In this document: positions 34,601 to 42,826 of the stretch, in pieces | How the letters are laid out: the number at the start of each line of letters is the position of its first letter | Numbering within the stretch: position 1 is the first letter of the stretch | DNA from: Pseudoips prasinana | Taxonomy: Eukaryota > Arthropoda > Insecta > Lepidoptera > Nolidae | Length of the DNA: 64,000 bases | NCBI GenBank assembly: GCA_951640165.1 | Contig: OX621241.1 | Location: 7,698,001-7,762,000, forward strand | Reading direction: 5' to 3' | Notes under the pieces: model-generated | The model's input: the letters and a program-made list of their open reading frames with translations, nothing else | Database searches by the model: none | What the model was told of the DNA's origin: nothing | Made by a program: the position numbers and the translations under genes

Positions 34601-37600
34601 TAAACACTCTAACTGCCTAGTGTTCTCGCAATTACTTTGGCGTCTTCGTGTACATTATATACTTTTTGACAACGCCTGCACTAGTTTTTCCATACCCTGT
34701 TCAAATTAAATTTAAGAGAGGTAGGGCATAGCGTTCATTCGCTCAAAGAGCAGCCCGACTGGGGAAGTACCCCCACCTTACAGAAGACATTCCTTAATAA
34801 TGACATTTATAATTTTAATGTTGTGTTTTCGAGTGTGAGTAAGGTCGCCAGAGCTCATTGGGGTGGGGGGAAGGATCAGGAACACTTGTTTGCTGACTCT
34901 TAAAGGCCGGCAATGCACTCGCGACTCCTCTGGTGTCGCGAGTGTCCATGGGCGGCGGTGATCACTAACCATCAGGTGACTCACTTGCTCGTTTGTCGTC
35001 CTATGATATTAATAAAAAAAAAAAACTAATCAATTCAAATCAGACGGACACACCGGACTGTCTTAGCGCTGCGCCACCGCCCTTTATGTTACCCATATAT
35101 GGTTGTTCTGTTACATGTTTATAAAGTCCCCGCGATAAAGTATATGATTATCCTTGTGCGGGCATTGTCTTTGATCAAAGAAAGAAAACAAAAAGACAGA
35201 TTTGTGGGTAAGGGTCTTACCCACACTTAAATTGGTACAATTAATGTAAGGGTTTTTTTTTTATGTGAAATGAGTTAGCGCTTGACCACGATCTTACCTG
35301 ATGGTAAGTCAAGATATGGTCGAAGGTGGACCGCGCTTAACCATAAGATGCCTGTTCACTCTAGCCTTGAATCACACTAATATTATAAAGGTGACAGTGT
35401 GTGAGTGTGTATGTTTAACTTCTTCACGTCTTAACGACTGGAACGATTTTGCTCCACGCATTAGTGGACAAAGACATATTGGTATTTAAAATACGTTTGT
35501 ATCCTGCAGTGTCCGAACGGAGTTTGGTGCAAACGGAGCCAACTCCGTACTACGTGTTGCAAGAGTGCGCGGCGATGATGCAGGGAGGTACACATGTGCA
35601 GTTGCGCGTGCACCGCCGCCCACCCCCTCGGAGGCATATGTCATTCTACATGTTATCAAAGGTATCATTCTGATAATATACATTATAAGCAATTTTGCCG
35701 GGGGCAGGCGCAAGCCCGCGGCAATATACCACAATCGCCAACCCGTCTGCCAAGCGTGGCGATAATGGCATGTCCCTTCTAATAATGGACACAAATCTAT
35801 TGCAGAGATATTTTGGCCTTTCAATTGACATAATGATAAGTAATTTTTCTAGGCAAATATTTTTGCTAAACCTCAATGCTCGTGCTTAATGGGCATCAAT
35901 TTTTGTATTTAAAATTATACAAAATATAACATTAAATAAAAACATTAAAAAGTACTTGGTCATCGCTTAATTTTTTTAGCGTTTTAATTGATTTAAAATT
36001 AAACTATTTTATGTCATACTGGATCTTAAAGTATTAGTTATAATTATTTTTTTTAGGTAAAGAGATACTAATACCCAACCAAGTTAAGTTACTTTTGATG
36101 GTTTTAACTGCCACTGGAGTAGTACATCATTATATGTATTTTCATAAAGAACTGAACTTGATGACTACGTTAAATTAACTTTCGCTTAAATAGAAAAGAC
36201 TAAGTTAAATAGAAAAAATGTTAACCCATTTACGTCACTTATTTATTTCCCGTTTAGTAGTAAATATATGTAAACTTTTACAACATGTATAACTTTTACG
36301 GCACGTTGATTTCCAATAATCTTGGTCGACTTTCCGTTTAATGTTATATGGCAGACCACGATATTTTACGGTATGGCTTCATTATGCCGCCCCTATATAA
36401 AACTATACAAACGAGAGGTCTGTTTTCAATAGTGCTATTTGATTCACCATAAAGCCAACTAGCCGGTTTCCAAAACAACGTTTGAATGACGCCTTTCAAT
36501 CTTTTACCCTGATACGGCCCCTATGTGGTTGCGTGCAAAATCCATAAGTGACTTTCCGCAATTAGTTCTATAAAGTCTAAATTCCTGTTCATACTATCAA
36601 TATGCCTATTCATAATATTGCAACATATTCAAATATATTATTTTATTGTCAGAAGTTCAGCGAATCAGGGGTTGTTAAGAGCATCAAATGCAGTGTCTCC
36701 CACACTGCATTTGATGCTCTAAACATGACAACAACTCAACTGATATATACTAAAAATCTATCAGTGTCTCTAATAGTAATATCACCATATATCATCTGAG
36801 GAACTGTTTAAGATGGTGCCACCGTCCCCTTTTTATTATCGGACCACGCGCACTCGCAGTAAGGTTCATCTGTACCACCTGGAAGCGATCTCGTCAAGCA
36901 CGGTTTGCTTTCAGCGTTCATACATCCCACGTACGTGCCGGCTCTGGAATGAATTACCTGCTAATCCCCAGCGCTACGACATGTCCTTCTTCAAACGAGG
37001 TTTAAAAAGAGTATTAATACCTATCTCGGTAGGCAGCGGTTTGCTGTGCTCCCGGGCACTGCGAATGTCCATGAGTAGAGGTTACCACTTACCATCAGGT
37101 GGGCCGCTTGTTCGTCTGCTTACTAAAGTAATAAAAAAATCACTAATTTACATTTTTGATCTCATTCAGTGTGGTACAAAGATCAGCACGCAATGAACTA
37201 CGACTTGCTGTCCGAATTAAGACGGGCCATAATACAATACTTCATTGCATAATAGGTGTGCTCAACTGTCTAACAATGTCCACATAGTAGTCCGTGTAAG
37301 ACAGTCCTACTGCATTACGTAGTTTAGTGGCATACCTATTCTCTGTTTACGCCAGTGTCTGGAAGAACATTAATCTGAATTTGCATACTCCGTCTGCATG
37401 TAAATTTTCATAAAAATACGACACTTGCTTTCCGGATACTGGGAAAAAAGGTTGGAGTTTTAAAAATGTAGTAAATCCGTGGTCATGCTTTTGAACCATC
37501 TATAAATGAACGAGGGCAAAGGGTTTTACGTAGGCGCCAATAACGTCATTTTATTAACTCGAGATACAACGACACTATTATTACGTCCATGAGTCTTTTT

Positions 37601-38054
37601 AAGTCGCTACTCTAACTTCCTTCCTTCGTATCACTCAAGAAATAATTTTGCGAATAATTTAAGTTATAACTGTGTTTATCCATTTTTCCTGTGAAACAAT
37701 GAGACGTTGCTTAACATATGAAAGCTCTAGAAAGATAAATTAAATATTTAGTAGAGTAAAATATTATTAGATCGTAGAAACTGTCGTTGGATCTCAAGCT
37801 ATATGATCTTGTTTGTGGGTTTATTTCTAAGCTCTTTATTCACGCGTGAGCTTTTTATCAACAGAATTCAATGGATTGATCTGAAGCCTTTGTCCTAAGC
37901 CTATTATCGGACAAAACTATTCAGAACAACAGCAAAAATGTTTCTTTTGTCCCCAGGCGAGAGCCTTGCGGAGCTACATCAAGACAGTCCTCGAATGTAC
38001 AGCAGCACTTGGATGGTACTGGGTCTGTCCGCTATTTTACAAGTCTACCAATAA
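16552..38054 (+). CDS. Dpr-like two-Ig cell-surface protein, 8 coding exons
   Basis: Predicted 461-residue member of the insect Dpr immunoglobulin family, known as neuronal surface proteins that bind DIP partners in synaptic matching. Coding exons are 16552-16612, 19619-20177, 20910-21024, 21309-21391, 23168-23304, 30992-31172, 35510-35661 and 37957-38054. All introns are GT..AG and the phases agree (1,2,0,2,1,2,1). Order: signal peptide (1-20), linker (21-207), Ig1 (about 220-318; C236, W248, C301), Ig2 (about 320-428; C347, W362, C408), short stalk and hydrophobic tail (447-460). Family marks are VSWVRR, the TTGTQQYTADDR stretch, RGGIS followed by a TE motif, HVIKGE after Ig2, and a GPI-like tail. 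The GC-rich Ig exons contrast with AT-rich introns. Which Dpr paralogue this is cannot be decided here. The long linker is atypical. Confidence 0.88.
17575..17690 (-). repeat. Degenerate SINE head
   Basis: 'gtgcgggaatggaatccaaa' followed by 'accttaaccactgtgccata', which reversed resemble B and A boxes of a tRNA-derived SINE. Confidence 0.5.
18435..18545 (+). repeat. 'caccgccgcccatggacact' dispersed repeat
   Basis: Shares 'caccgccgcccatggacact', 'gttgccggcatttaag' and related blocks with 34775-34985 (there reading on the opposite strand). Probably a LINE or SINE 3' part; family unknown. Confidence 0.6.
19619..20177 (+). CDS. Exon 2: long linker exon between signal peptide and Ig1
   Basis: Begins after the strong acceptor 'ttttcatttacag' and ends at a consensus donor GTAAGC (20178). 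The frame stays open for the whole 559 nt and fits phase 1 in and phase 2 out, which matches exons 1 and 3. It encodes residues about 21-207: polar, Asn-rich, no predicted fold. N-glycosylation sequons are at residues 32, 61, 70, 75, 110 and 115, and a Cys-Cys pair at 102-103. A basic run KRNRQRR at 130-136 has the R-x-K/R-R form of a proprotein-convertase site. No similarity recognised. A non-exon reading is possible, but open frame, splice consensus and phase all agree. Confidence 0.75.
20178..20909 (+). other. Intron 2 of the Dpr-like gene
   Basis: 732 bp, phase 2, with a (CAT)n run at about 20204-20225. The opposite-strand open frame at 20347-20541 has no domain. Confidence 0.6.
20910..21024 (+). 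CDS. Exon 3: start of Ig domain 1
   Basis: The acceptor AG lies at 20908-20909 and the donor GTAATA at 21025. Encodes residues about 207-245, including the first Ig strand and the first disulphide Cys (C236) in a GSTANLDC context. Joins exon 2 in phase 2 and exon 4 in phase 0. Confidence 0.85.
21309..21391 (+). CDS. Exon 4: core of Ig domain 1
   Basis: Acceptor 'gttgtatag' and donor GTAATG. Encodes VSWVRRKN through YTADDR (residues 246-273) with the invariant Ig tryptophan W248. The 'VSWVRR..LLTTG..YTADDR' pattern is the strongest family mark for Dpr Ig1. Confidence 0.92.
21845..21965 (-). mobile_element. RTE-like LINE 3' fragment
   Basis: Reverse-complemented, it matches the 3' coding end of the element at 40433-41353 (the part for [20 protein letters not shown]): 'gagagataggcagagaacgg' and 'cacctcttttgcctcgttta'. 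Short and degenerate. Confidence 0.65.
22081..22263 (+). repeat. Helitron-like repeat copy
   Basis: 'cacactaatattataaagac' to 'aaaaccgctgggcacaaata', same family as 14656-14841. Confidence 0.6.
22823..23094. repeat. Large foldback repeat in intron 4
   Basis: The left arm (about 22823-22960) and right arm (about 22997-23094) are inverted copies: 'gttcaacgccggacgtagcg' pairs with 'cactacgtccggcgttgaac' and 'aagattaaagta' with 'tactttaatctt'. The left arm has about 49 extra bases (about 22887-22935). A Helitron-like repeat lies at the outer left end and parts of it at the centre. Confidence 0.8.
23168..23304 (+). CDS. Exon 5: end of Ig domain 1
   Basis: Acceptor 'catgttgtttag', donor GTAACA. 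Encodes residues 274-318: RF, then DIWRLEV, then the SDAAHYDCQLS motif with the second Ig1 cysteine C301. It lies 73 bp downstream of a large foldback repeat (22823-23094), so intron 4 carries a hairpin close to the branch-point region. Confidence 0.92.
24063..24250 (+). repeat. tRNA-derived SINE (family B)
   Basis: 'gggcccattggcgttgttgg', 'tcggttcgattcccacccag' and 'gtctgtttgtcctgagtttg'. Confidence 0.8.
24474..25841 (+). pseudogene. LINE reverse transcriptase, 5'-truncated ORF2
   Basis: About 455 codons open without a stop up to TAA at 25839-25841. RT motifs are in order: FGFRPGLSTEDAV, FLDLKKAFDTV (motif A), GVPQGSVLGPTLF (B), SYADDTAVVFSGKSW (C, catalytic Asp pair intact), LNTAKTNYI (D) and YLGIVVDQRLSW (E), followed by a C-terminal connection region. 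The endonuclease and ORF1 are absent, so it is incomplete and has no start of its own. The intact frame suggests a relatively young insertion. Its C-terminal region resembles that of the LINE at 47.9-50.8 kb. Confidence 0.9.
26237..26280 (+). other. LINE 3'UTR hairpin
   Basis: GGAGTCTCCT (26237-26246) pairs perfectly with AGGAGACTCC (26271-26280) across a 24-nt loop, just upstream of the microsatellite tail. A hairpin is in the corresponding place in the other LINE (47611-47667). Possibly the structure recognised by the RT; inference. Confidence 0.7.
26409..26498 (-). repeat. SINE family A, tRNA-head fragment
   Basis: 'cacgctaccgccagaccaac' and 'gggcccgacccgggtttgaa'-type sequence; only the head is present. 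Confidence 0.75.
27465..27690 (-). repeat. SINE family A copy, partial
   Basis: 'cacgaccggaaagaggtgag', 'ccagacttcgggctgatact' and the reversed head 'ccacgctaccgttagaccat'. Confidence 0.75.
27757..27955 (-). repeat. tRNA-derived SINE
   Basis: Reversed A/B boxes: 'aatcgaacccacgaacaggg' and 'ctaaccactgcaccaatagg'; the body matches the SINE at 1399-1640 in the 'caaataatcatgctcatcac' area. Confidence 0.7.
27955..28085 (+). repeat. 'ctggataaaggcc' dispersed repeat
   Basis: 'atcagccgtaagacgttcac' and 'tgctggataaaggcc', then 'cttggcagacgggttggcga'. Confidence 0.65.
28086..28462 (-). repeat. SINE family A, full-length copy
   Basis: Closest in layout to 11568-11962: (ATG)n end, 'tcggccacggtggccagtct', and the tRNA head at the right end 'cacgctaccgctagaccaac'. 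The 103-residue open frame across it is a by-product of the repeat. Confidence 0.85.
28463..28600 (-). repeat. Dispersed repeat piece
   Basis: 'ggtacatattccctcgggat' and 'gacttctacgtctccccac' are related to 59640-59760 and, reversed, to 63289-63340. Confidence 0.5.
29225..29337 (-). repeat. Helitron-like repeat, partial
   Basis: 'gtcagctaactccataccaa' to 'tcgcctttataatattagtg'. Confidence 0.6.
29950..30055 (-). mobile_element. RTE-like LINE 3' fragment
   Basis: Reverse complement matches the end of the RTE-like frame: 'gatgggtaggcagagacaac' and 'cacatcttttgcctcattta'. Confidence 0.65.
30065..30207. mobile_element. MITE, 143-bp family
   Basis: Left end TGTACAGACGCCACCACATC and, reversed, right end TGTTCAGACGCCAGCACATC. 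Exactly the same length (143 bp) and interior as 32531-32673. No coding capacity. Confidence 0.85.
30208..30991. other. Intron 5, 3' part
   Basis: Open frames on both strands at 30308-30572 come from a locally GC-richer patch. They show no recognised domain and no splice logic, so they are not called as a gene. Confidence 0.4.
30992..31172 (+). CDS. Exon 6: Ig domain 2, first half
   Basis: Acceptor 'atttctttgcag', donor GTACGT. Encodes residues 320-378: GSTVALRCEV (C347), LLWYRKDD (W362) and RGGI at the end. An additional cysteine (C337) ten residues before C347 is unusual for an Ig strand. Joins both neighbours in phase. Confidence 0.92.
32531..32673. mobile_element. MITE, 143-bp family, best-preserved copy
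   Basis: TGTACAGACGCCAGCACATC at the left is the near-exact inverse of the right end (gatgtgctggcatctgtaca); pairing continues through 'aagctacccc' for about 30 bp. The superfamily is not assigned because the TSD is unclear. Confidence 0.9.
33225..33465 (-). repeat. tRNA-derived SINE (family C)
   Basis: Reverse-oriented copy of 15437-15690: 'cacacagatcatcctagccc' at the tail and 'gcactaccaactaggctatg' at the head. Confidence 0.85.
34775..34985 (-). repeat. 'caccgccgcccatggacact' repeat
   Basis: Reads as the reverse of 18435-18545 with 'gtgtccatgggcggcggtga' and 'aaggccggcaatgcactcgc'. Confidence 0.6.
35371..35460 (+). repeat. Helitron-like repeat, 5' part
   Basis: 'atcacactaatattataaag' and 'gtttaacttcttcacgtctt'; breaks off about 50 bp before exon 7. 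Confidence 0.6.
35510..35661 (+). CDS. Exon 7: Ig domain 2, second half
   Basis: Acceptor 'tatcctgcag', donor GTATCA. Encodes residues 380-429: VRTE, SVLRVARV, the DDAGRYTCAV motif (C408) and VILHVIK. Other frames over this exon are also open because of its high GC, but only this frame continues the Ig fold. Confidence 0.92.
36678..36720. repeat. Perfect 19-bp palindrome, 5-nt spacer
   Basis: AGAGCATCAAATGCAGTGT (36678-36696) and its exact reverse complement (36702-36720). In intron 7. Confidence 0.95.
36813..37140 (+). pseudogene. Jockey-type LINE, C-terminal and 3'UTR fragment
   Basis: The frame reads VHLYHLEAISSSTVCFQRSY, IPRTCRLWNELP and RYDMSFFKRGL, the conserved C-terminus of Jockey-like RT polyproteins, then a GC-rich 3'UTR ('ccatcaggtgggccgcttg') and an A-rich end. 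Heavily 5'-truncated. The ORF runs past the normal stop. Confidence 0.8.
37957..38054 (+). CDS. Exon 8: stalk, hydrophobic tail and stop
   Basis: Acceptor 'ttcttttgtccccag'. Encodes GESLAELHQDSPRMYSS and then a 14-residue mostly hydrophobic tail ending at TAA (38052-38054). A short C-terminal hydrophobic segment after small residues suggests a GPI-anchor signal, as proposed for several Dprs. A poly(A) signal overlaps the stop. Confidence 0.88.
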
Positions 38055-38076
38055 ATTTGTTTATATTATTAATAAA
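38050..38076 (+). terminator. Polyadenylation signals of the Dpr-like gene
   Basis: AATAAA at 38050-38055 overlaps the TAA stop; a second AATAAA is at 38071-38076. The real 3' end is not determined. Confidence 0.5.
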
Positions 38077-38099
38077 TTGTTCGTATTTAAATATGTGTT

Positions 38100-38845
38100 T
38101 TATTTCATTAAAAACTACCACAGTGAAAATAAAATTTAGTTTGAAAGTCAACTGATAGTTTATTCCAACTGAAACTCCTTTTTAACTGACTACAAAAGAA
38201 TAGAACTTCGATTGTGTGTTGTTTTTTGTATGTTCGAGTATGTTATGCGAATTTTCCGTTGTTTTATTAAATAGATTTTTAATTTCGAAATTCGTAATTT
38301 GGAAAAGGTTCCTATAAATCATATCTAAAACGGTTTTCATACAGACAGGGTTGGAGTCGATTCTATATTTTAAATAATTACAAAGGAAAAAGGTTATCAA
38401 TTGAACTGTACGTTTTTTTGTGTCTGTCACAAGATTTAATTTTTTTTATCGATAGATAATCCTTTCGTATATCGTTTTCTATATAATTTTTATTCCAATC
38501 AGTTTTATAACTTGAAGATTATGGATTTTGTGGATGGGACTGAAAGCATCAGTCTTCTGATTATAATTTATTACGCAACCGTTGCGCGGCTATTGAGTAC
38601 TTGATAACAAATTATTACCAGGAACGGTAAAAATAAAACATACACCAGTAATTGTTTTTAAGGGTATTCAGGATGGATTAACCAAATTACCAACAAACGG
38701 GTATATTTGAGTTTAATGTAGACTTAGGTGATTACATTCATAGTTTACATAGAATATGGTACTTTAAAAAAACAGAGACATATTCAGACCTTTTCAGACA
38801 AGACGTGCAGTTTACTAAGCATAATAATATCCTGGTGGTGTAGTG
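38100..38845. other. Intergenic DNA downstream of the Dpr-like gene
   Basis: AT-rich. The minus-strand frame at 38182-38430 has no domain. Nothing else recognised. Confidence 0.4.
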
Positions 38846-38849
38846 GTTC

Positions 38850-39545
38850 GTGAACAATACCAGCGCACCTAAAATAAAAGCCCACACACATGCCTGTCTT
38901 CATAAAACCCCGTCAATATGTGATTCGAATTGTCCATCCCTCGACCAGGTAAATACGCATATGTACCTACGGTTACTCATCGACCATAAATTTAACTGGG
39001 GCCCCCATACAGAACGAATATGCGAGAAGCTACGTGCGATTCTGGCCAAATTCTACATAATAAAAATCCGTCTACCATTTAAATCCAAACTTTTACTTTA
39101 TTATGAACTCTTCGATTGAGTAGTTTCCTATGCTCTAACAAGCTATGGACGCACGTATAAATCATACTTAGACCCTATACATAAACTACAAATACGAATA
39201 CTAAAATTAATTGTCATACCAAATGTTAGGTCTCAACTCAAAGATTCAGATGAGACACTGCTAAAGCATTGCCATAATTTATCCGTGTACGACAGATTAA
39301 AATACAACTTGCTAAAGGACCAATTCTTTAATCTCGAAATACAGGAAAAAATTAATCATCCTATGTATACGCGACAAACCGCACGCCAGAAACTGGTTAT
39401 CAAACAAGCAAAAAATTGTTACGGCGAGCGAACGAGCGCCTACTTAATATCTCGGTTAATAAATGCATTACCTACCCACTTACGTAAAAATATAAATAGT
39501 GCGAATATAAAAGTTAAACTAAAAGACTACTTTTTATCTCTTTAA
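38850..39545 (+). pseudogene. LINE RT C-terminal region with one stop
   Basis: One frame runs from about 38850 to TAA at 39543-39545, interrupted only by TGA at 39117-39119. It has YLRLLIDHKFNWGPHTERIC (the motif E region), 'ALTSYGRTYKSYL', and a C-terminal part with 'TSAYLISRLINALPTHLRK'. The palm-domain catalytic motifs are absent, so it is 5'-truncated. A TGG-to-TGA change would explain the stop. Confidence 0.8.
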
Positions 39546-40085
39546 TGACATCCATAAATTAATTATCGTAGTTATTTGCATTTATTCTCATTGGACTCGA
39601 GAAGTGTTTTTCTTTATAGCCTTGAATTAAAAGAAAGTTTGGCTTAAATTAATTAATTATCATTACTTATCTAGTTTTTAAGTTATATATAAACATATGT
39701 ACTTCTTTTCTCCATTACCTAATGTTATTCTTAAGTGCCGACGACATATTGTAAAGTGGCACACTCAAACCCTACAGGTTTCTGTGCCACTTCTAAGAAA
39801 CAAACTTTTGTTATTTTTGCTCAATAAATCCAAAAAAACAAAAGATATTAATTTATTAATAGATCTCGATAAGTTTTGTTACCTTAAGTTTAGTTATTCA
39901 AAATCATTATTAAATTATGGATGGCTAGAATTCTTATCATAACCAAAGCGTTTCAATTTGTCCTGAGTATGGGTATATGTAAAAATGGGGTAAACGAAAA
40001 TCTATATAAGTATGTATTTCTAAAAGAAAAGTAGTATATTATGTAGTATATCAGTTATCTGGTTTCCATAGTACAAGCTCTGCTT
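39546..40085. other. LINE-adjacent sequence and SINE tail debris
   Basis: 39700-39942 has a Lys/Leu-rich open frame with no recognised domain. About 39990-40085 carries a SINE tail (gtttccatagtacaagctct). Confidence 0.45.
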
Positions 40086-40087
40086 AG

Positions 40088-40400
40088 TTGACGGGCCTGT
40101 TGGCATGGTTGGCAAATACATGCTTTTCACGCCGGAGGTCGTGGGTTCGATTCCCTCAAGAACAGATAATTGTGTGCATGTACATGTCAGTTTGTCCTTA
40201 GTCTGGGTGTAATTATCTATATAAGTATGTATTTACAAAAGATAAGTAGTATATCAGTTATCTGGCTTCCATAGTACAAGCTCTGCTTAGTTTGGGATCA
40301 GATGGCTGTGTAATAATGTCCCAGGATATTATTATTATTATTAGTTTGGGATCAGATGGCCGTGTGGGAATTATGTCCCAGGATTATTATTATTAGTATA
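40088..40400 (+). repeat. tRNA-derived SINE (family B) with (ATT)n
   Basis: 'gacgggcctgttggcatggt', 'gtgggttcgattccctcaag' and the tail 'tagtttgggatcagatggc', which is partly duplicated around a (ATT)n run. Confidence 0.8.
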
Positions 40401-40429
40401 CACCATTAAACCAAAAGTTTCTAATATTT

Positions 40430-41372
40430 CTAATGGATTTAAACAACCAATTTAGCGAAGACTTGAAAGAAAGTGAATGTGGTGTAAGGATGAATGAGTT
40501 ACTCATCAAATGTCTGCTGTACGCTGATGATCAAGTTCTACTTGCATCATCTACGGACGAGTTGCAGGTGATGGTAACAAATATGCATGAAGCTTTTGAA
40601 AGGAAAGGGATGAAAATGAATGTTGGTAAGACGAAAGTAATGGTATTTGAGAGGGATGAATACACGACAGCTTGTGATATTGTGGTTGGAGGAGAGAAAG
40701 TCGAACAGGTGAAAGAGTTTGTATATTTGGGAACTTTGTTTACGAGAGATGGGAAATATGAGAAAGATATTGTTAGAAGAGTAAATGCGGGGAACAGAGT
40801 GAATGGGGCACTACACGCCTTTATGAGTAGCCGGCAAGTATCAAAGAAGGCTCGACTAGCCGTGCACGATGGAGTGTTAGTGCCAACTTTAATGTATGGA
40901 AGTGAAAGTATATGGGTATGGCAGAAAAAGAATGAAAGTAAAATAAATGCAGTAGAAATGAGAGCTCTGAGAAGTATGTGTGGCGTGACTTTGAGAGACA
41001 GAATTCGAAATACTGATATAATAAAGCGTTGTGGTGTGAAAGAGGATGTAGTCACAAAGATTGAAAAAGGTATGCTGAGATAGTTTGGTCATTTAGAAAG
41101 GATGAATGAAAGAAGACTGACAAAAGAAGTATACCTGGCCTGTGTGAATGGTACAACCGGAAGGGGAAGACCTCGTAGAACATTCTCTGATCAAATTGGA
41201 GACGTACTTAGGAAAGGTCAGGTCAGAAGTACCCTAAACCGGCGAGCATGTATGAAGAATATAATGTCAGTAAACGAAGCGAAAGAGGTCTGCAAGGATC
41301 GTGACAAATGGAAGTCCGTTGTCTCTGCCTACCCCTCTGGGAGACAGGCGTGAGTCTATGTATGTATGTAAT
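40430..41372 (+). mobile_element. RTE-like LINE, 5'-truncated
   Basis: RT palm to C-terminus, then a short 3'UTR ending in (TATG)n (41356-41372), the simple-repeat tail usual for RTE elements. 3' fragments of the same family lie at 21845-21965, 29950-30055, 45978-46218, 56331-56360 and 62540-62805. Confidence 0.8.
40433..41353 (+). pseudogene. RTE-like reverse transcriptase with Trp-to-stop
   Basis: A 307-codon frame with motif C CLLYADDQVLLASS (Asp pair intact), MNVGKTKVMVFERDE (motif D), VKEFVYLGTLFTRDG (E), and the tail '[17 protein letters not shown]'. A single TAG at 41081-41083 stands where the family has Trp (MLR-stop-FGHLERM). No endonuclease. Otherwise open, so probably fairly recent. 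Confidence 0.85.
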
Positions 41373-41677
41373 TTAGCGATGATATAATAATTATATAGAA
41401 GTCAGTGGTAAAACTCATGATTACTGACGAAATTATGCAATGGAATTTATATAAATCTGACATTACATCATTTAATCACACATTCATCAACTTATTAGCA
41501 CCATTAGAATGGCAGATTACCAGCACTTCCTTACAATAAAACCGTAATCAGATAAGCTTAACAAATAAAACGGCCATTGGAACAGACGTCGCACTTCCAT
41601 TATGGAGTCCTCCCATCATACCGTTAAGTTGTTTTACATATGTATATGTACTGTGAAATTACCGGTCATAATGATAA
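41373..41677. other. Intergenic DNA, nothing recognised
   Basis: No gene or repeat recognised. Confidence 0.4.
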
Positions 41678-42226
41678 AAAAACCGGCCAAGTGCGAGTCG
41701 GACTCGCACATGAAGGGTTCCGCAGCAGCAAGTATTTCAGTAGATTAAATGAAAGGTAAATTGCGGTTTACGATTTATAACGCTTTAAAAAAAAATACTT
41801 ACTAGATTTCGTTCAAACCAATTTTCGTTCTCTTATTTAGAAGTTACAGAGGGGGGGGGGACACTCATTTTTCCACTTTGGAAGTGTCTCTCGCGCAATC
41901 TTTTCAGTTAAGAAAAAAATGATATTAGGAACCTCAATATCATTTTTGAAGACTTATCCATAGATACCCCACATGTATGGGTACGAAAAAAAATTTTTTT
42001 TTGAGTTTCTGTTCTATGTATGGGGAACCCCTAAAATTATTATTATTTTTCTATTTTTGTGTAAAAATCTTAATGCGGTTCACAGAATACATCTACTTAC
42101 CAAGTTTTAACAGTACAGCTTTTATAGTTTCGGAAAAAAATGGCTGTGACATACGGACAGACAGACAGACATGACGAATCTATAAGGGTTCCGTTTTTTG
42201 ACATTTGGCTACGGAACCCTAAACAT
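41678..42226 (+). repeat. 'ccaagtgcgagtcggactcg' dispersed repeat
   Basis: Starts 'aaaccggccaagtgcgagtc' and ends 'tggctacggaaccctaa', with a (CAGA)n run (42160-42170), G12 (about 41841-41852) and 'agggttccg' near both ends. I recognise it as a repeat common in moth and butterfly genomes, but not its class. The short open frame inside is not a gene. Confidence 0.7.
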
Positions 42227-42742
42227 GAATAACAATAAGGTTAACGATAATTTCACACATTCAGTATTAAAATTATACAACCAGCTGGACATACACACTT
42301 AGAGACAGGGAAGGAGAAATAGTGTAAAACCCTCCGACTACCAACCAACGTTTAATGCACAATTTTTACGGAATAAATGTTTTTTTTATTTAATTTGATT
42401 TGCACGCCACAGTAAGGAAAATCGTTCCAAAAACTTATTTTATTGTATAGGCAGTAATTACCCAAGTGCCAGAGTTGATTAAGCCATGTCAGAGGCCATA
42501 CAACACCACTACCCATACAATAAGTAAGTAAGTTAAGCCATCCTGTAGGTCTCTACTATGGCTTATAACTACAAATGGGACCGACAGCTTCAAGTTCCCT
42601 AAATAGACAAGGCGGCGCTCAAAAAAAACTATTACATGGTCATTCATCTACTGACTGAACGCACGTCTAGGTAAGGTCAGCTGGTTATGAGCGGCTATAT
42701 TAAATAATTCTGTGCTAAATCTCCTATCAATATTGCTTACTT
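42227..42742. other. Intergenic DNA, nothing recognised
   Basis: No gene recognised. Confidence 0.35.
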
Positions 42743-42826
42743 GGTTTGTTTAGCCACAATCAGAAATTTCTCGCCGACAATGCGCCGTAAATCGTCTGTA
42801 ACAGACGCAAAGGCCATATATATTTA
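42743..42826 (-). repeat. Dispersed repeat with CGTCTGT/ACAGACG hairpin
   Basis: Inverse of 12564-12645; the 50-bp core is identical apart from the AT flank. Confidence 0.7.

Larger units (their letters stand above)
31173..35509 (+). other. Intron 6 of the Dpr-like gene
   Basis: 4.3 kb, phase 2. Holds a MITE, a SINE and other repeats. 31200-32500 and 33470-34770 contain nothing recognised. The Lys/Ser-rich frame at 33912-34127 lacks any domain. Confidence 0.65.
35662..37956 (+). other. Intron 7 of the Dpr-like gene
   Basis: 2.3 kb, phase 1. Contains a repeat piece at 35690-35775 (accaatccgtctgccaagcgtgg-like), a perfect palindrome and a Jockey-like LINE tail. Confidence 0.65.

Noticed and set aside
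35486..35824. Minus-strand 112-codon frame over exon 7
   Set aside because: Antisense of the Ig2 exon and adjacent repeat.
16552..38054. DIP, lachesin or beat family instead of Dpr
   Set aside because: DIPs and lachesin have three Ig domains; here only two are present, with the Dpr-type 'VSWVRR', 'RGGIS' and 'VIKGE' marks.
40531..41055. 174-codon minus-strand frame
   Set aside because: Exact antisense shadow of the RTE-like RT frame.
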